DNA of 64,000 bases from Phycisphaerales bacterium (lineage in GTDB: Bacteria > Planctomycetota > Phycisphaerae > Phycisphaerales > UBA1924), in assembly GCA_016709445.1 (NCBI GenBank), contig JADJMV010000016.1, positions 1-64,000 on the forward strand, given 5' to 3'. Below, piece after piece: positions 1-9,266 of the stretch. The notes below the pieces were generated by a model, which searched no databases, had not been told where the DNA came from, and saw only the letters and a program-made list of their open reading frames with translations. The translations under genes and the position numbers were made by a program. Numbering within the stretch: the stretch's first letter is position 1; each line of letters opens with the position of its first letter.

Positions 1-576
1 GAAATGCACCACGCCAGATGTCAACGTTAGCATATTGGATGGCAGCGGATCTTCAGCATGTGCATTGCACAGCACAGCCACACGACGGTAAACGGTCATC
101 GGGCTGTTGCACGCCATCTCACGGATGTCGTCGCTTTGGACAGCTTCATCCCACACTAGGTACACCCGAGCGACCTCATTGAACATCTTGCTCCCGAAGC
201 GACGGAGCACGGCTCTTGCCGCTCGTACCAATTGCTGGCGTTCATCGCTGCGCTTCCGACTCGCCACAAAGACGAGCAGCCCAGCGAACCAATGACAACC
301 ACGCCCGGGCCGGGCTGCGCTGCCTGGGCAGCCCGCAGCTGATGCTTCGCGTCCTTCATCGCGTCGGCAATCGCGTTTTCGGTCCAATTCTGGTTGTTCT
401 TGCATTCCACCCACCCGATAACCCCTCCGCCAACGCCGCCAACGAAGAGGTCCGGACGCCCCAGTTCTTCGACCGGGGAGACATGGAAGCCCTGAAGGAT
501 GTAGTTGCCGGCCGTCCACAGTTCGAGAAGCCTCCGTAGTACTGATCTCTCGCGACATGAGCCGAGAGGGATTCAT
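1..576 (-). pseudogene. PD-(D/E)XK nuclease-like protein, frameshifted and cut by the window start
   Basis: I read this by joining three minus-strand frames. It starts at ATG 576 (MNPSRLMS...), six bases after the stop of the upstream gene, shifts frame near 540, and continues as LRRLLELWTAGNYILQGFHV. A GRPDLFVGG stretch is followed about 10 residues later by GWVECKNN, which fits the PD...(D/E)XK catalytic pattern of restriction-endonuclease-fold nucleases. The frame between about 540 and 305 is clear; near 305 it shifts again to a frame that stays open to base 1 (ASRKRSDERQQLVRAARAVL). Inferred role: DNA cleavage or repair, or a defence or restriction function. The family cannot be named more closely. 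The two shifts may be sequencing errors. The 3' end is off the window. Confidence 0.5.
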
Positions 577-582
577 GCGAAG

Positions 583-879
583 CTATGACTTCCCGAACAG
601 CCGATGATCCAGAGTGGGCTCCTGGGCCTCAGGCACTCCCCAAACCGCAGCCAGTGCCATCACGTCCAAGAGGCTTGTTCCCAAGTCTCCGAACTTCTTG
701 ATTTCGCTGAAGATGTTCGCCGACGCGATGGCGGAAGTCGCTCGCCAGAGTCGTACCGCGGGATGATTGGGGGCCTGAGTTTCGAGCCACGCCCGCCCGA
801 ATAGTCTCTCGACCGCGCCTGACCAGCGGGCCAACGTTGCGTACTCCGAGAGCAGCGTACCTGCAGGACTGCTCGCCAT
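583..879 (-). CDS. Hypothetical protein, 98 aa
   Basis: I do not recognise this protein. It is an open frame of 98 codons from ATG 879, with an in-frame stop just upstream of that ATG. Composition is natural for a soluble helical protein (NIFSEIKKFGDLGTSLLDV, ending DHRLFGKS), and the stop lies six bases before the start of the nuclease-like gene, so the two are probably co-transcribed. Given the many frameshifts around it, the true N-terminus may lie further upstream in another frame. It could be a small partner of the nuclease-like protein; nothing in the sequence proves that. Confidence 0.45.
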   Translation of the reverse strand: MASSPAGTLLSEYATLARWSGAVERLFGRAWLETQAPNHPAVRLWRATSAIASANIFSEIKKFGDLGTSLLDVMALAAVWGVPEAQEPTLDHRLFGKS

Positions 880-1510
880 CGGCCCCTACGGTATGGGCTG
901 CGGCGAACCCCAGCCCGGTCACGGGCGTCCTGGGGGACAGGAAGGTCGCCAGCCGGGGGCGGGGTAATGGGCGCGGGCTGGCACCGCAAAATCTCCAGCA
1001 CCACAGCGTCGTCGCCACGAATTCCTCCTCGCCGCCGCGTGCATCGCCGCTCATTCCCATGCGACGACGTGCGCCCGGATGCGCCGCGGAACAGCCGTTG
1101 ACCAGGCGCAAGAACGTGTCCCACCACGAGTTGCGCCCGCAGTTCGCGTTACAATCACCGGCATGAACCCGAGCCGCCACACGATCGGCCGTACCGCCCC
1201 GCCCCCTCGCGGGGACGACGACGCGACGCCCGGCCAAGAACGTGGCACGGGCCAACGTCGCGGCCCTCGCGGGCAACCGGCGAGCACTCGCCGCGACGCC
1301 CGCCCGCCTACGCCCAAGGGCAATGCCTCAGCAGGGATCGCCCTGGGGTGGGGGGGGTCTCAAATCTGGGGGGTCGCGCAACAGACCGATGGCCGCCCGT
1401 CGCGCAAATGGACGCGGGTTTCGCTATGCCCCCCGGGGGGGGGTGGCCGGACGAGGAGGTTGGCGGAAGATGACCAAGACGCCTGCGCGTGAGCGTGTGG
1501 AGGATGGGTG
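880..1510. other. No confident gene
   Basis: Both strands have open frames, but none has a recognisable domain or consistent coding character. Plus-strand frames after an ATG at 1163 (MNPSRHTIGR...) change character near 1235 and might be a small frameshifted gene. The end of the stretch has a GGAGG (1499-1503) serving the terminase gene, and it is rich in G runs (1348-1356, 1434-1443). Confidence 0.4.
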
Positions 1511-1990
1511 ATGGGAGAGCGTGGACCCAGGCCGCTGCCCTCGGAGATCCTGCGTCTGCGGGGCAGCCCGCGGGCGGACATCAATAAGTCGGAGCCCAGG
1601 CCGCCGCTGGAGCCGCCGGCGAAGCCGGAATGGCTCAGCGAGGAGGCGGCCAGGGCCTGGGACGAGATGGTGCCCCTGCTCGAGCAGATGAAAGTGCTGT
1701 CGAAGATCGACGGGAACGCCCTGGCGCGGTACGTCGAGCTGTGGGTCGAGTGGCGACAGGCCTTGGCGTTCGTCCGCAAGCACGGCTCGACCTACCCGAT
1801 CAAGGACGGGAACGGGAAGGTCAAGGCCCTGGGGCAATTTCCGCAGGTGGCGTCGGTCCACAAGTTGTCGCTGGCCTTGAGCCGGCTTGAGTGCGAGTTC
1901 GGGATGACGCCCTCGGCCCGGACCCGGATCAGCGTGCCGATGCAGCCGGCGCCCCCGGCCGAGCCGAGCCGGCACTTCGCGGCGGGGTAG
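1511..1990 (+). CDS. Phage terminase small subunit, P27 family
   Basis: Small terminases recognise phage pac or cos DNA and load it onto the large ATPase/nuclease subunit for packaging. The 159-residue product has the P27-family layout: an N-terminal RGPRPLPSEILRLRG stretch, a proline-rich linker, then PEWLSEEAARAWDEMVPLLEQMKVLSKIDGNALARYVELW, then a helical part (TYPIKDGNGKVKALGQFPQV) and a basic-to-proline-rich tail. ATG 1511 is chosen because GGAGG lies eight bases upstream; GTG 1508 is an alternative. No large terminase, portal or capsid gene is visible in the window. That is unusual for a prophage and is what makes a satellite reading possible. This is one of the few element genes with an unbroken frame. 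Confidence 0.85.
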   Translation: MGERGPRPLPSEILRLRGSPRADINKSEPRPPLEPPAKPEWLSEEAARAWDEMVPLLEQMKVLSKIDGNALARYVELWVEWRQALAFVRKHGSTYPIKDGNGKVKALGQFPQVASVHKLSLALSRLECEFGMTPSARTRISVPMQPAPPAEPSRHFAAG

Positions 1991-2032
1991 TGGGCGAGAC
2001 CCATTCATCCAACATGGATACGCTCGCGGTGG

Positions 2033-3020
2033 ATGGCCAAGCAACGAAACCCAAGGCCGACTCATGCTGCCTCGAATCCCGACCAGACCGCGGTCGTCAG
2101 CTTGGGCAGCAACTACAACATCGTCTTCCGCATGCCGACGGAACTGGAAGCCAAGCCGGCGGAGGTGGATCGGGTACTCAGGCGGATCGCCGCGCGAGTG
2201 CGCAGATTCACAGAGTATGTCCGAGTAGCGCACCAGAAGGGCAACTCGGGATACATGAATCTCGCCCTGACAACGCGGTCATCGGCGCGTCGCCTCTGGA
2301 CGGAAATCGAGCTTGGGTTCAATGAGAAGACCTGGGATGACCCCTTCCAGACGCGGCGGGCACTTGAGCGGAGCGTCTCCCCGCACACCGAGCCCTGGCA
2401 GCTGGTGGAGTTGAACGGCGATTCGGTGTACTTCGCTGGCGAATACGACCTTGAGAATCCGGCGAACGCCATGCTGCGTGAAGCTGCATTCCCGAAGGGC
2501 TCGGGTCTAGACGCACCAAATGTGGACCGCCCTGCCCGCGTGAAGGTCTACATTCGGCCTGACTACCCGGAGCTGGATGCGTGGTCATACAGGTGGTTGA
2601 TGCTTTCCATCACGGTCCGAGATTGGCTCGACAAGCCATTGCGGGACCAGTCGCTTCTTCCCGAGACGGCTCGCGGAACTCGATGAGTTCGCCGCGTGGC
2701 ACGAGCGGTACGCGGAGTACATCTCGCTGATTGGAGATGTGAAGACATCAGGCTACCGGCAACTCTCTAGCGAGGCTCTCCGCCTCATGCAAGAGCCTCC
2801 CCTTCGGCGGCCGATTCCGACGGCCGCTGCGGCCAAGTCGCTCAACGTACGAAGCGATCTGCTATTGAAACGCCTTCGCACTCGTAAGAAGCGGATCGTG
2901 GGGCCGGTGGGGGCATACATGGCCGAGCTCGATGACATACTCGAGTGCTATCCGAAGAACCGGAAGGCATTGGCCGAGTGGGCGGACAAGCAATATCCCG
3001 CGGTGCCTCTGGTCCATTAG
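2033..3020 (+). pseudogene. Hypothetical element protein, frameshifted near 2665
   Basis: I do not recognise this protein. The first part (2033-2686) encodes about 210 plausible residues, including FRMPTELEAKPAEVDRVLRR and WSYRWLMLSITVRDWLDKPL. Near 2660-2670 the coding character moves to the +1 frame, which continues without a stop as FFPRRLAELDEFAAWHERYAEYI to a stop at 3020; its tail is KALAEWADKQYPAVPLVH. Joined, the product would be about 328 residues and probably soluble. It could instead be two overlapping genes, with a second start at GTG 2739, but the continuous coding signal across the junction favours one gene broken by a single-base change. Confidence 0.5.
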
Positions 3021-3186
3021 ACACCTGCAGCCACCTCAACACACCCCTATCCACCTAGCACCGTCACGATCGCTCGTAACTCGCCTGATATCAACGTGTT
3101 ACGCCAGAGCTGCGTCGTGAAGCACTACCTGTAAACCTCCACGCAGACAGCCGCAAGGGGCGGCCTCAAAGTGAAGGAGTCAGGTA

Positions 3187-3387
3187 ATGCAGAACGCGGC
3201 AAGTGAAAAGCTCCTCGCAACCATTCCGGAGGCGGCCCGGCGGTGGTCCGTCTCCGAGCGGATGGTCTGGAAGGCGATCGCGGAGGGCACAGTCAAGATC
3301 GTGAAGCTCGGCAGGGCGACACGGATTCCTATCTCGGAGGTGGAGCGAGTGGCCCGCGAAGGGCTGTCCACGGGGAGCAGCAAGTAA
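3187..3387 (+). CDS. Excisionase/AlpA-type helix-turn-helix DNA-binding protein
   Basis: The 66-residue protein reads LATIPEAARRWSVSERMVWKAIAEGTVKIVKLGRATRIPISEVERV, the winged-helix pattern of the MerR-like HTH_17/excisionase family: helix, turn, recognition helix, then a Gly-rich wing with RIPISEVE. Such proteins bend DNA at attachment sites during excision or switch on element genes. AAGGAG at 3175-3180 sets the ATG at 3187. Its stop codon overlaps the ATG of the next gene by one base (TAATG), so it is translationally coupled to the primase-like gene. Whether it acts as excisionase or as regulator cannot be read from sequence. Confidence 0.85.
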   Translation: MQNAASEKLLATIPEAARRWSVSERMVWKAIAEGTVKIVKLGRATRIPISEVERVAREGLSTGSSK

Positions 3388-4233
3388 TGCTCCTCGACGA
3401 CTTCCGCCGCGTCACCAAAGCGTGCCGGTGCCCGGTGTGCGACCACCCCGACTGGTGCATGGTCAGCAAGGACGACCCGCCCTCTCGGGCGATTTGCCAG
3501 CGGGTGGAGTCGAAGCACCGGTGGGGCGACGCGGGCTGGCTCCACGTCCTTCACGACGACGGCCGCACCTGGGTCCGCACGCGCAAGATCATCATCCCGG
3601 TCCGCCGCCCGCTCGCCGACTTCAGCGTCTACGCCGCCAAGTGCCGGGACCGTGTGCGGCCAGCACAGTTGGAACGCTTCGCCGGAGCCCTCGGCGTCAC
3701 CACCGAGAGCCTGGAGCGGTTGGGCATCGGGTGGGATGGCAGGAACTGGTCCTTCCCGATGTCCGACGCCGAAGGTTTGGTTCGTGGCATCCGCCTCCGC
3801 ACTCGGGGTGGGGATAAGTTCGCCGTCACCGGCTCCAAGCAGGGGCTGTTCATCCCCGGCGGACTCGGCAACCGCAACCCGCTGCTGATCACGGAAGGTC
3901 CGACCGATACGGCGGCTGCCCTGGATCTCCGGTTCGACGCCGTGGGGCGGCCCAGTGGCCGGGGCGGGACCCACCTCGTCATCGAGTACGTCCGTCGCCA
4001 CAAGCCGGGCTCGGTCGTCGGGGTGGCCGACACTGACGCCGTCGGCAGGGCGGGGCAAGGATCTGGCCGCGATCATGGCCTGCTACTGCCCTGAGGTCCG
4101 GGTCATCGAGCCGTGGGCGAAGGACATGAGGGAGTGGGTGCGGGCAGGCGCCACGGCAGCGGATGTCAATGACGCGATCGAGCAGGCCGAGCCGATCCGG
4201 ATCCGCATCAAGTGCCGGGGGGGAGCCCGTTGA
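3387..4233 (+). pseudogene. Toprim-domain primase-like protein, frameshifted near 4050
   Basis: The N-terminus has a CPVCDHPDWC motif and later a Cys near the VCDHPDW block, typical of the zinc-binding head of phage and plasmid primases. The centre matches a Toprim fold: LLITEGPTDTAAALDL (the conserved Glu) and later VVGVADTDAVGRAG (the Asp-x-Asp part). At about 4050 the frame shifts by one base after VGRAG and continues as KDLAAIMACYCPEVRVIEPWAKDMREW to a stop at 4233. Restoring one C would give GAKDLAA, as expected after the Toprim Asp motif. Known role of the family: RNA primer synthesis for element replication. The stop overlaps the likely TTG start of the ATPase gene (TTGA), so the three genes 3187-6159 form one operon. 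Confidence 0.7.
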
Positions 4234-6159
4234 GCGACCACCCAGAACCCACAATCGAGCTTGAATGCAAGCGGCAGGGCCGATCCGGCAAGTTCGCGGT
4301 GATCCTCAGAACGGGAGGTGGCGGCGCCGTCGTCAGGCATCTCACGCTCGCGGACGCGGAAGCACGCAACGGGTTCGTCGATGAGGTGTGCGACAGCCAC
4401 GAGGGTGTCGACCGGGACGAACTTCTCGAACTCCTGGAGCGCGAGGCCGCCCGGCAGATCGGCGGCGAGGGAGGGGCCTCCAGGGGCGGGTCGCTCTCCG
4501 ACCGGCTGGTTGCGATGGTCCTGGCCACCGAGGGTGGATCTGTTCCACTGCCCACAGGGCGAGGCTTATGCAACGGTGCCCGTGGGCGACCACCGCGAGA
4601 CCTGGAAGATCTCCTCCAGGGGGTTCAAGGACTGGATCACGAACCAGTCGCTCATCCAGATAGAGAAGGTGCCGGGGTCGCAGGCCCTTCAGGACGCCCT
4701 GTCGGTGCTCGCGGGCAAGGCCAAGTTCCAGGGAACCGAGCGCACCGTCGCCATCCGGATCGCTCGGCACGACGACTGCATCTGGGTCGACCTGTGCGAT
4801 CGGGAATGGCGTGCTGTCCGGGTGGGTTCCCAGGGTTGGCGCGTCGTGCAGGCCGCCGAGGTGCCCGTCAAGTTCATTCGCCGCAAGGGCATGCTCGCCC
4901 TGCCGGAGCCGACCCGGGGCGGCTCGGTCGATGATCTTCGGCCGCTGGTCAACATGCCCGACGACGACGCGTGGACGCTCGCGGTCGGCTGGATGGTCGG
5001 GGCGTTCCGGCCCGAAGGCCCCTACGGCGTCCTGAGCATCAGCGGCGAGGCGGGGAGTGCCAAGTCGACCGCGAGCCGGCTCATCCGCAACCTGATCGAT
5101 CCCAATCTCACGCCCCTCCGGCGCATGCCCAAGAGCGAGCGGGACATCTTCATCTCCGCCGGGAACAGCTGGATCAGTTCGTACAACAACATGTCGGGCG
5201 TGAAGCCGGAGCTGTCCGACGCCCTGTGTGCCCTGACCACCGACGGCGGGTTCGCCACCAGGCAGCTCTACGCTGACGACGAGGAGGCAATCTTCAACTG
5301 CCGGCGGCCGGCAATCCTCAACGGCATCGACGAGCCGGCCGCCCGGTCGGACCTGCGGGACAGGAGCATCGCCCTCTCGCTTCGGCGGATCGCCGACGAG
5401 GCCCGGCGAACGGAGGAGGACGTCAACGCCGAGTACGAGCGGGTCCGGCCCGGGGTGCTGGGCGCGATTCTCGACGCCGTGGCCTGCGCCCTGCGAAACG
5501 TCAAGAACGTATCCCTTCCCAGCCTGCCCCGGATGGCCGACCTCACGACGTGGGTGACTGCGGCCGAGGAGGCTCTCGGGTGGGAGCCTCAACGGTTCTA
5601 CAAGGCGTTCAACGGGAACCGTGCCTCATCCCATGCCGAGGCTGTCGAAGCGTCGCCGATCGGTCCACCGATCATGGCCCTGGTCGAATCCGGTCCGTTC
5701 GAGGGGACGGCGACCGACCTTCTCAAGGAACTGAACACCCGCCGCGGGGAGGCCCAGCCGCCGGAGGGCTGGCCGAAGAACTACTCCGGCATGTCGTCGC
5801 AACTCAAGCGGCTCTCCCAGGACCTTCGGGGGGTAGGCCTGGAAGTCCACATCCCCGGAAAAGGGCCAGGGCCTGACAAGAAACGCCTCATCCAATTGGA
5901 CAAGGCGGGGAATCAACGCTCCGCACGCACCGCACGCGCCGCAAACCCCCCGGACGACCCCGCCAACGCGGATCGCGTGCGGCGCGTCGAGGACGAAATG
6001 CGGCGCGTCGAGGACATCAGCCCTGAGGGGACGCGCCGCAACGACTGCGGCGGGCTGCAGGCCGGTGCGGATCCAGACACGGATGCGGACAGTGCGGCGC
6101 GTGCGGCGCGTTCGGTCCGTACCCAATCCAACAGGGGTGAGGACCCGTGGCGAAGCTGA
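4230..6159 (+). CDS. P-loop ATPase/helicase-like replication protein, frameshift near 4540
   Basis: TTG 4230 overlaps the previous stop and opens a product of about 640 residues once a single shift near 4535-4550 is repaired: the N-terminal part runs to LVAMVLATEGG and continues in the +1 frame as VDLFHCPQGEAYATVPVGDH. The main frame then runs unbroken to 6159. It holds a Walker A motif GEAGSAKST at about 5047-5073, an acidic/aromatic stretch, and PAILNGIDEPAARSDLRDRS, which resembles a sensor region followed by an arginine finger. The C-terminal 100 residues are basic and low complexity (RRVEDEMRRVED). Inferred role: motor for element replication with the upstream primase-like protein. It resembles D5/P4-type phage primase-helicases only in general layout. 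Confidence 0.7.
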
Positions 6160-7439
6160 ACCCGAGCCTTACCCCCCCACTTCCTCCGCGTGCGTGGCCA
6201 CATCGCGGGGCTTGACCTCCGGGAAACAGTCTTCCCCGCCGCCTTCCCTCGCCGAGCAGTCCGACCTCCAGTCGTCACCGGGCCTCGGGGCCTGCGGGGA
6301 GGTGGACCGATGGCGAGCGTGACGACACTTCCGGACGGCAAGCGAAGGGTGCAGTTCATCTCCCCCGGCGGCGCCCGCAAGACCGTCCACCTGGGCAAGG
6401 TCGAGAAGAGGTACGCCGACGCGGTCTGCACCCGCGTCGAGTCGATCCTGGGGGCCCAGATCCGGGGCGAGCCTCGACCGGGACACCTCGCCTGGCTGGG
6501 AAGATCGACGACTGGCTGCACAAGAAGCTCGCGGCCGTGGGGCTCACCAAGGGCCGCCAGTGCCGGACGCTGGGCGAGTGGATGACCCTCTTCATGGAGT
6601 CCCGCGCCGACCTCAAGCCCGAGAGCGTGCGGAAGCTGGAGCAGACGCGGAGCAAGCTCGAGGGGTGCTTCGGCAAGGACCGGCCGCTCCAGCACATCTC
6701 GGCCGAGGACGCCTCCCGGTGGCGGGACGGCCTGGGGAAGAAGGGCCTGAGCGAGGCGGCGGTGAAGACCCACGTCGGCAACGCCAAGACGATGTTCCGC
6801 GAACTGGTCCATCGGGAGGTCCTGCCCAGGTCGCCCTTCGCCCACCTCAAGGGCGGGGTGACAGCGACGAGGAACAGTCGGTACGTGACGCCCGAGGAGA
6901 CCGAGGCGTTGCTCGCGGCCGCCCCCACGGCCGAGTGGGCGCTGCTCATCGGCCTCGCCCGGCTGGCGGGCCTGCGGACGCCGTCGGAGACCGGCCTGCT
7001 GACCTTCAGCGACATCGACTGGGAGGGTGGCCTGATGCGCGTGAGGAGCCCGAAGACCGAACGGCACGCGGGCCACGAGCAGCGTGTCGTCCCGGTCGTG
7101 CCCCGCCTCATGGAGATCCTGGAAGCCCGCTACAGCGAGTGCGGCGAGGAGGACGACGCCCACCTCGTGACCATCCGGTCGGCCGGGGGCCGACGCCGGA
7201 AGATCGTCAAGATCATCGAGGACGCCGGGGTCGAGCCGTGGGACGACACATGGCAGACCCTGCGGCGGTCCTGCGAGGTGCAGTGGATGAACGAGGGGTA
7301 CGCCGCGTACCTCGTCTGCCGGTGGCTCGGGCACACGATCACCGTGAGTCAGCGGCACGACACGATCGTCATGCCGGACGAGGTGATTGACCGGGTCACG
7401 GGGCGGAGCCGGGACCCCCCGCCCACCCCCGGACGTATG

Positions 7440-8100
<661 letters not shown>

Positions 8101-8146
8101 CCGCCTCAGCTCCCGGTGCTGCGGGATGACCCCCGTCCCGTTCGCC

Positions 8147-8170
8147 CAAAAGTGACGCAAAAAGTGACGC
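8147..8170 (+). repeat. Two tandem 12-mers ending AAAAGTGACGC
   Basis: CAAAAGTGACGC (8147-8158) is followed directly by AAAAAGTGACGC (8159-8170). The pair also forms codons of the integrase C-terminus (KVTQKVT), so the repeat may simply be coding. It could also serve as arm-type sites for the recombinase, as it lies about 130 bp from the tmRNA end. Confidence 0.35.
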
Positions 8171-8298
8171 TGCATGCGTCCGCACCGGGGCGCACGGCGC
8201 ACCGAATCGCGTGATTGTCGGGGTTGGGGACCTCGCGCAACGTCGCCACGTGCAAAGCCTTGCGCCTCGGTGCGCGAGCGTGCGCACACGCCAGAAAA

Positions 8299-8645
8299 TG
8301 GAGCCGGGGGGAATTGAACCCCCGTCCCGTGACAGTCAGCAGGACGCCTCTACGCGTGTATCCGTTGGTTTGATCTCGGCTGGGGGACGGGCAGCGGCAC
8401 CCTTCCCTTTCGCCCAGTCTCGGTGATTTCTCGCCCCGCCGCGCCGAGACGCCGCTTTGGAGCCAGCCCGATGTCTTTCGATCCCTACGCCATCGGGCGT
8501 CACATGGAGATCGCGCAACCTAATTAGGCCGCGAGAGCATAACCGCGGTTGGCAGTTATTTGTTGTGCGTGCTTTTTACGAGGCCAGCACGCCCCTCGAC
8601 GCGCCACGTCAAGCCTTCCCTGCCCGGTCGAATCCGATCGGCCCC
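8299..8645 (-). ncRNA. ssrA: tmRNA (transfer-messenger RNA)
   Basis: The minus strand begins GGGGCCGATCGGATTCGAC at 8645, matching the bacterial tmRNA 5' end, and finishes with a T arm (GGGGG-TTCAATT-CCCCC) and CGGCTCCA at 8299. The acceptor stem pairs GGGGCCG with CGGCTCC, including the G3-U wobble that alanyl-tRNA synthetase reads; CCA is not encoded. CTCGTAAAAAGC precedes the resume codon, as in E. coli. The tag frame is GCC at 8553 through TAA at 8526-8524, giving ANRGYALAA. It rescues stalled ribosomes and tags the products for proteolysis. Its 3' end is the attachment site of the adjacent element. Confidence 0.95.
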
Positions 8646-8792
8646 GGTTGTCAAAGAGCGGTGATGGTACGCCGCGGCCCCGCCCGAGTTCGGGCCCGGG
8701 TCCCGGACGCCCCTCCGAAGCCGCCCTTTCCGCCCTTCCGGGGCCGGCCGCCCGCACGCGGACGAAATTCTGCGAAACCCGCAACCTCGACT

Positions 8793-8809
8793 TCCTACAG
8801 ACTGTAGGA
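8793..8809 (+). promoter_or_regulatory. Palindromic BlaI-type operator
   Basis: TCCTACAGACTGTAGGA is a perfect 17-bp palindrome containing TACA-GAC-TGTA. BlaI/MecI repressors are known to bind TACA/TGTA palindromes. It lies 52 bp before the ATG of the BlaI-type gene and is followed by TGATACG, which could be part of a -10 region. Inferred: autorepression of the repressor-protease pair. Confidence 0.7.
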
Positions 8810-8861
8810 GATGATACGCTCGGCTCGGTGGGCGCCGCGACGGCCCCGACAGGAGACCCCA

Positions 8862-9255
8862 TGGCCCGCAAGCCCCGAAAGCCGATCCCCGACGCCGAAC
8901 TGGAGGTGCTGCAAGCCCTCTGGGATGGCGGCCCGACCACGGTCCGCGACCTCCTCGAGCGGCTCGCCGGAGACGAGCGGGCGTATACGACCATCCAGAC
9001 CCTGCTCAACCGGCTCGAGCACAAGGGCTATGTCCGCTCGCGCAAGGACGGGCGAGCGCTGGTCTACTTGAGCCCGCCGTGGCGCGCGACGAACTGCTGA
9101 CGGCGGAGCTGCGCGAGGTCGCCACCCGGGTCACCGGCGGGCGGGCCTCCCCGTTGGTCATGAACCTCGTCGAACACAACGACCTCTCGCGTGATGACAT
9201 CCGGCAGCTGCGGGAGCTGCTGGACCGCCTCGAATCCAAGCGCCGCAAGGGCTAA
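8862..9255 (+). CDS. BlaI/MecI/CopY-family repressor (frameshift near 9080)
   Basis: A winged-helix repressor of the BlaI family: IPDAELEVLQALWDGGPTTVRDLLERL (helices 1-2), YTTIQTLLNRLEHKGYVRSRKDG (recognition helix and wing) and ALVYLSPAV. Near 9080 the ATG frame goes off into WRATNC and stops at 9100, while the coding signal continues one frame over as PAVARDELLTAELREV...VMNLVEHNDLSRDDIRQLRELLDRLE to TAA 9255, the normal BlaI dimerisation domain. One lost C in AGCCC(C)GCC would explain it; a sequencing error is likely because the partner gene is intact. AGGAGACCCC precedes the ATG. Twelve bases separate it from the M56 gene, so the pair is one operon, and the palindrome at 8793 is its likely operator. 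Confidence 0.85.
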
Positions 9256-9266
9256 GGGGACCCTCC

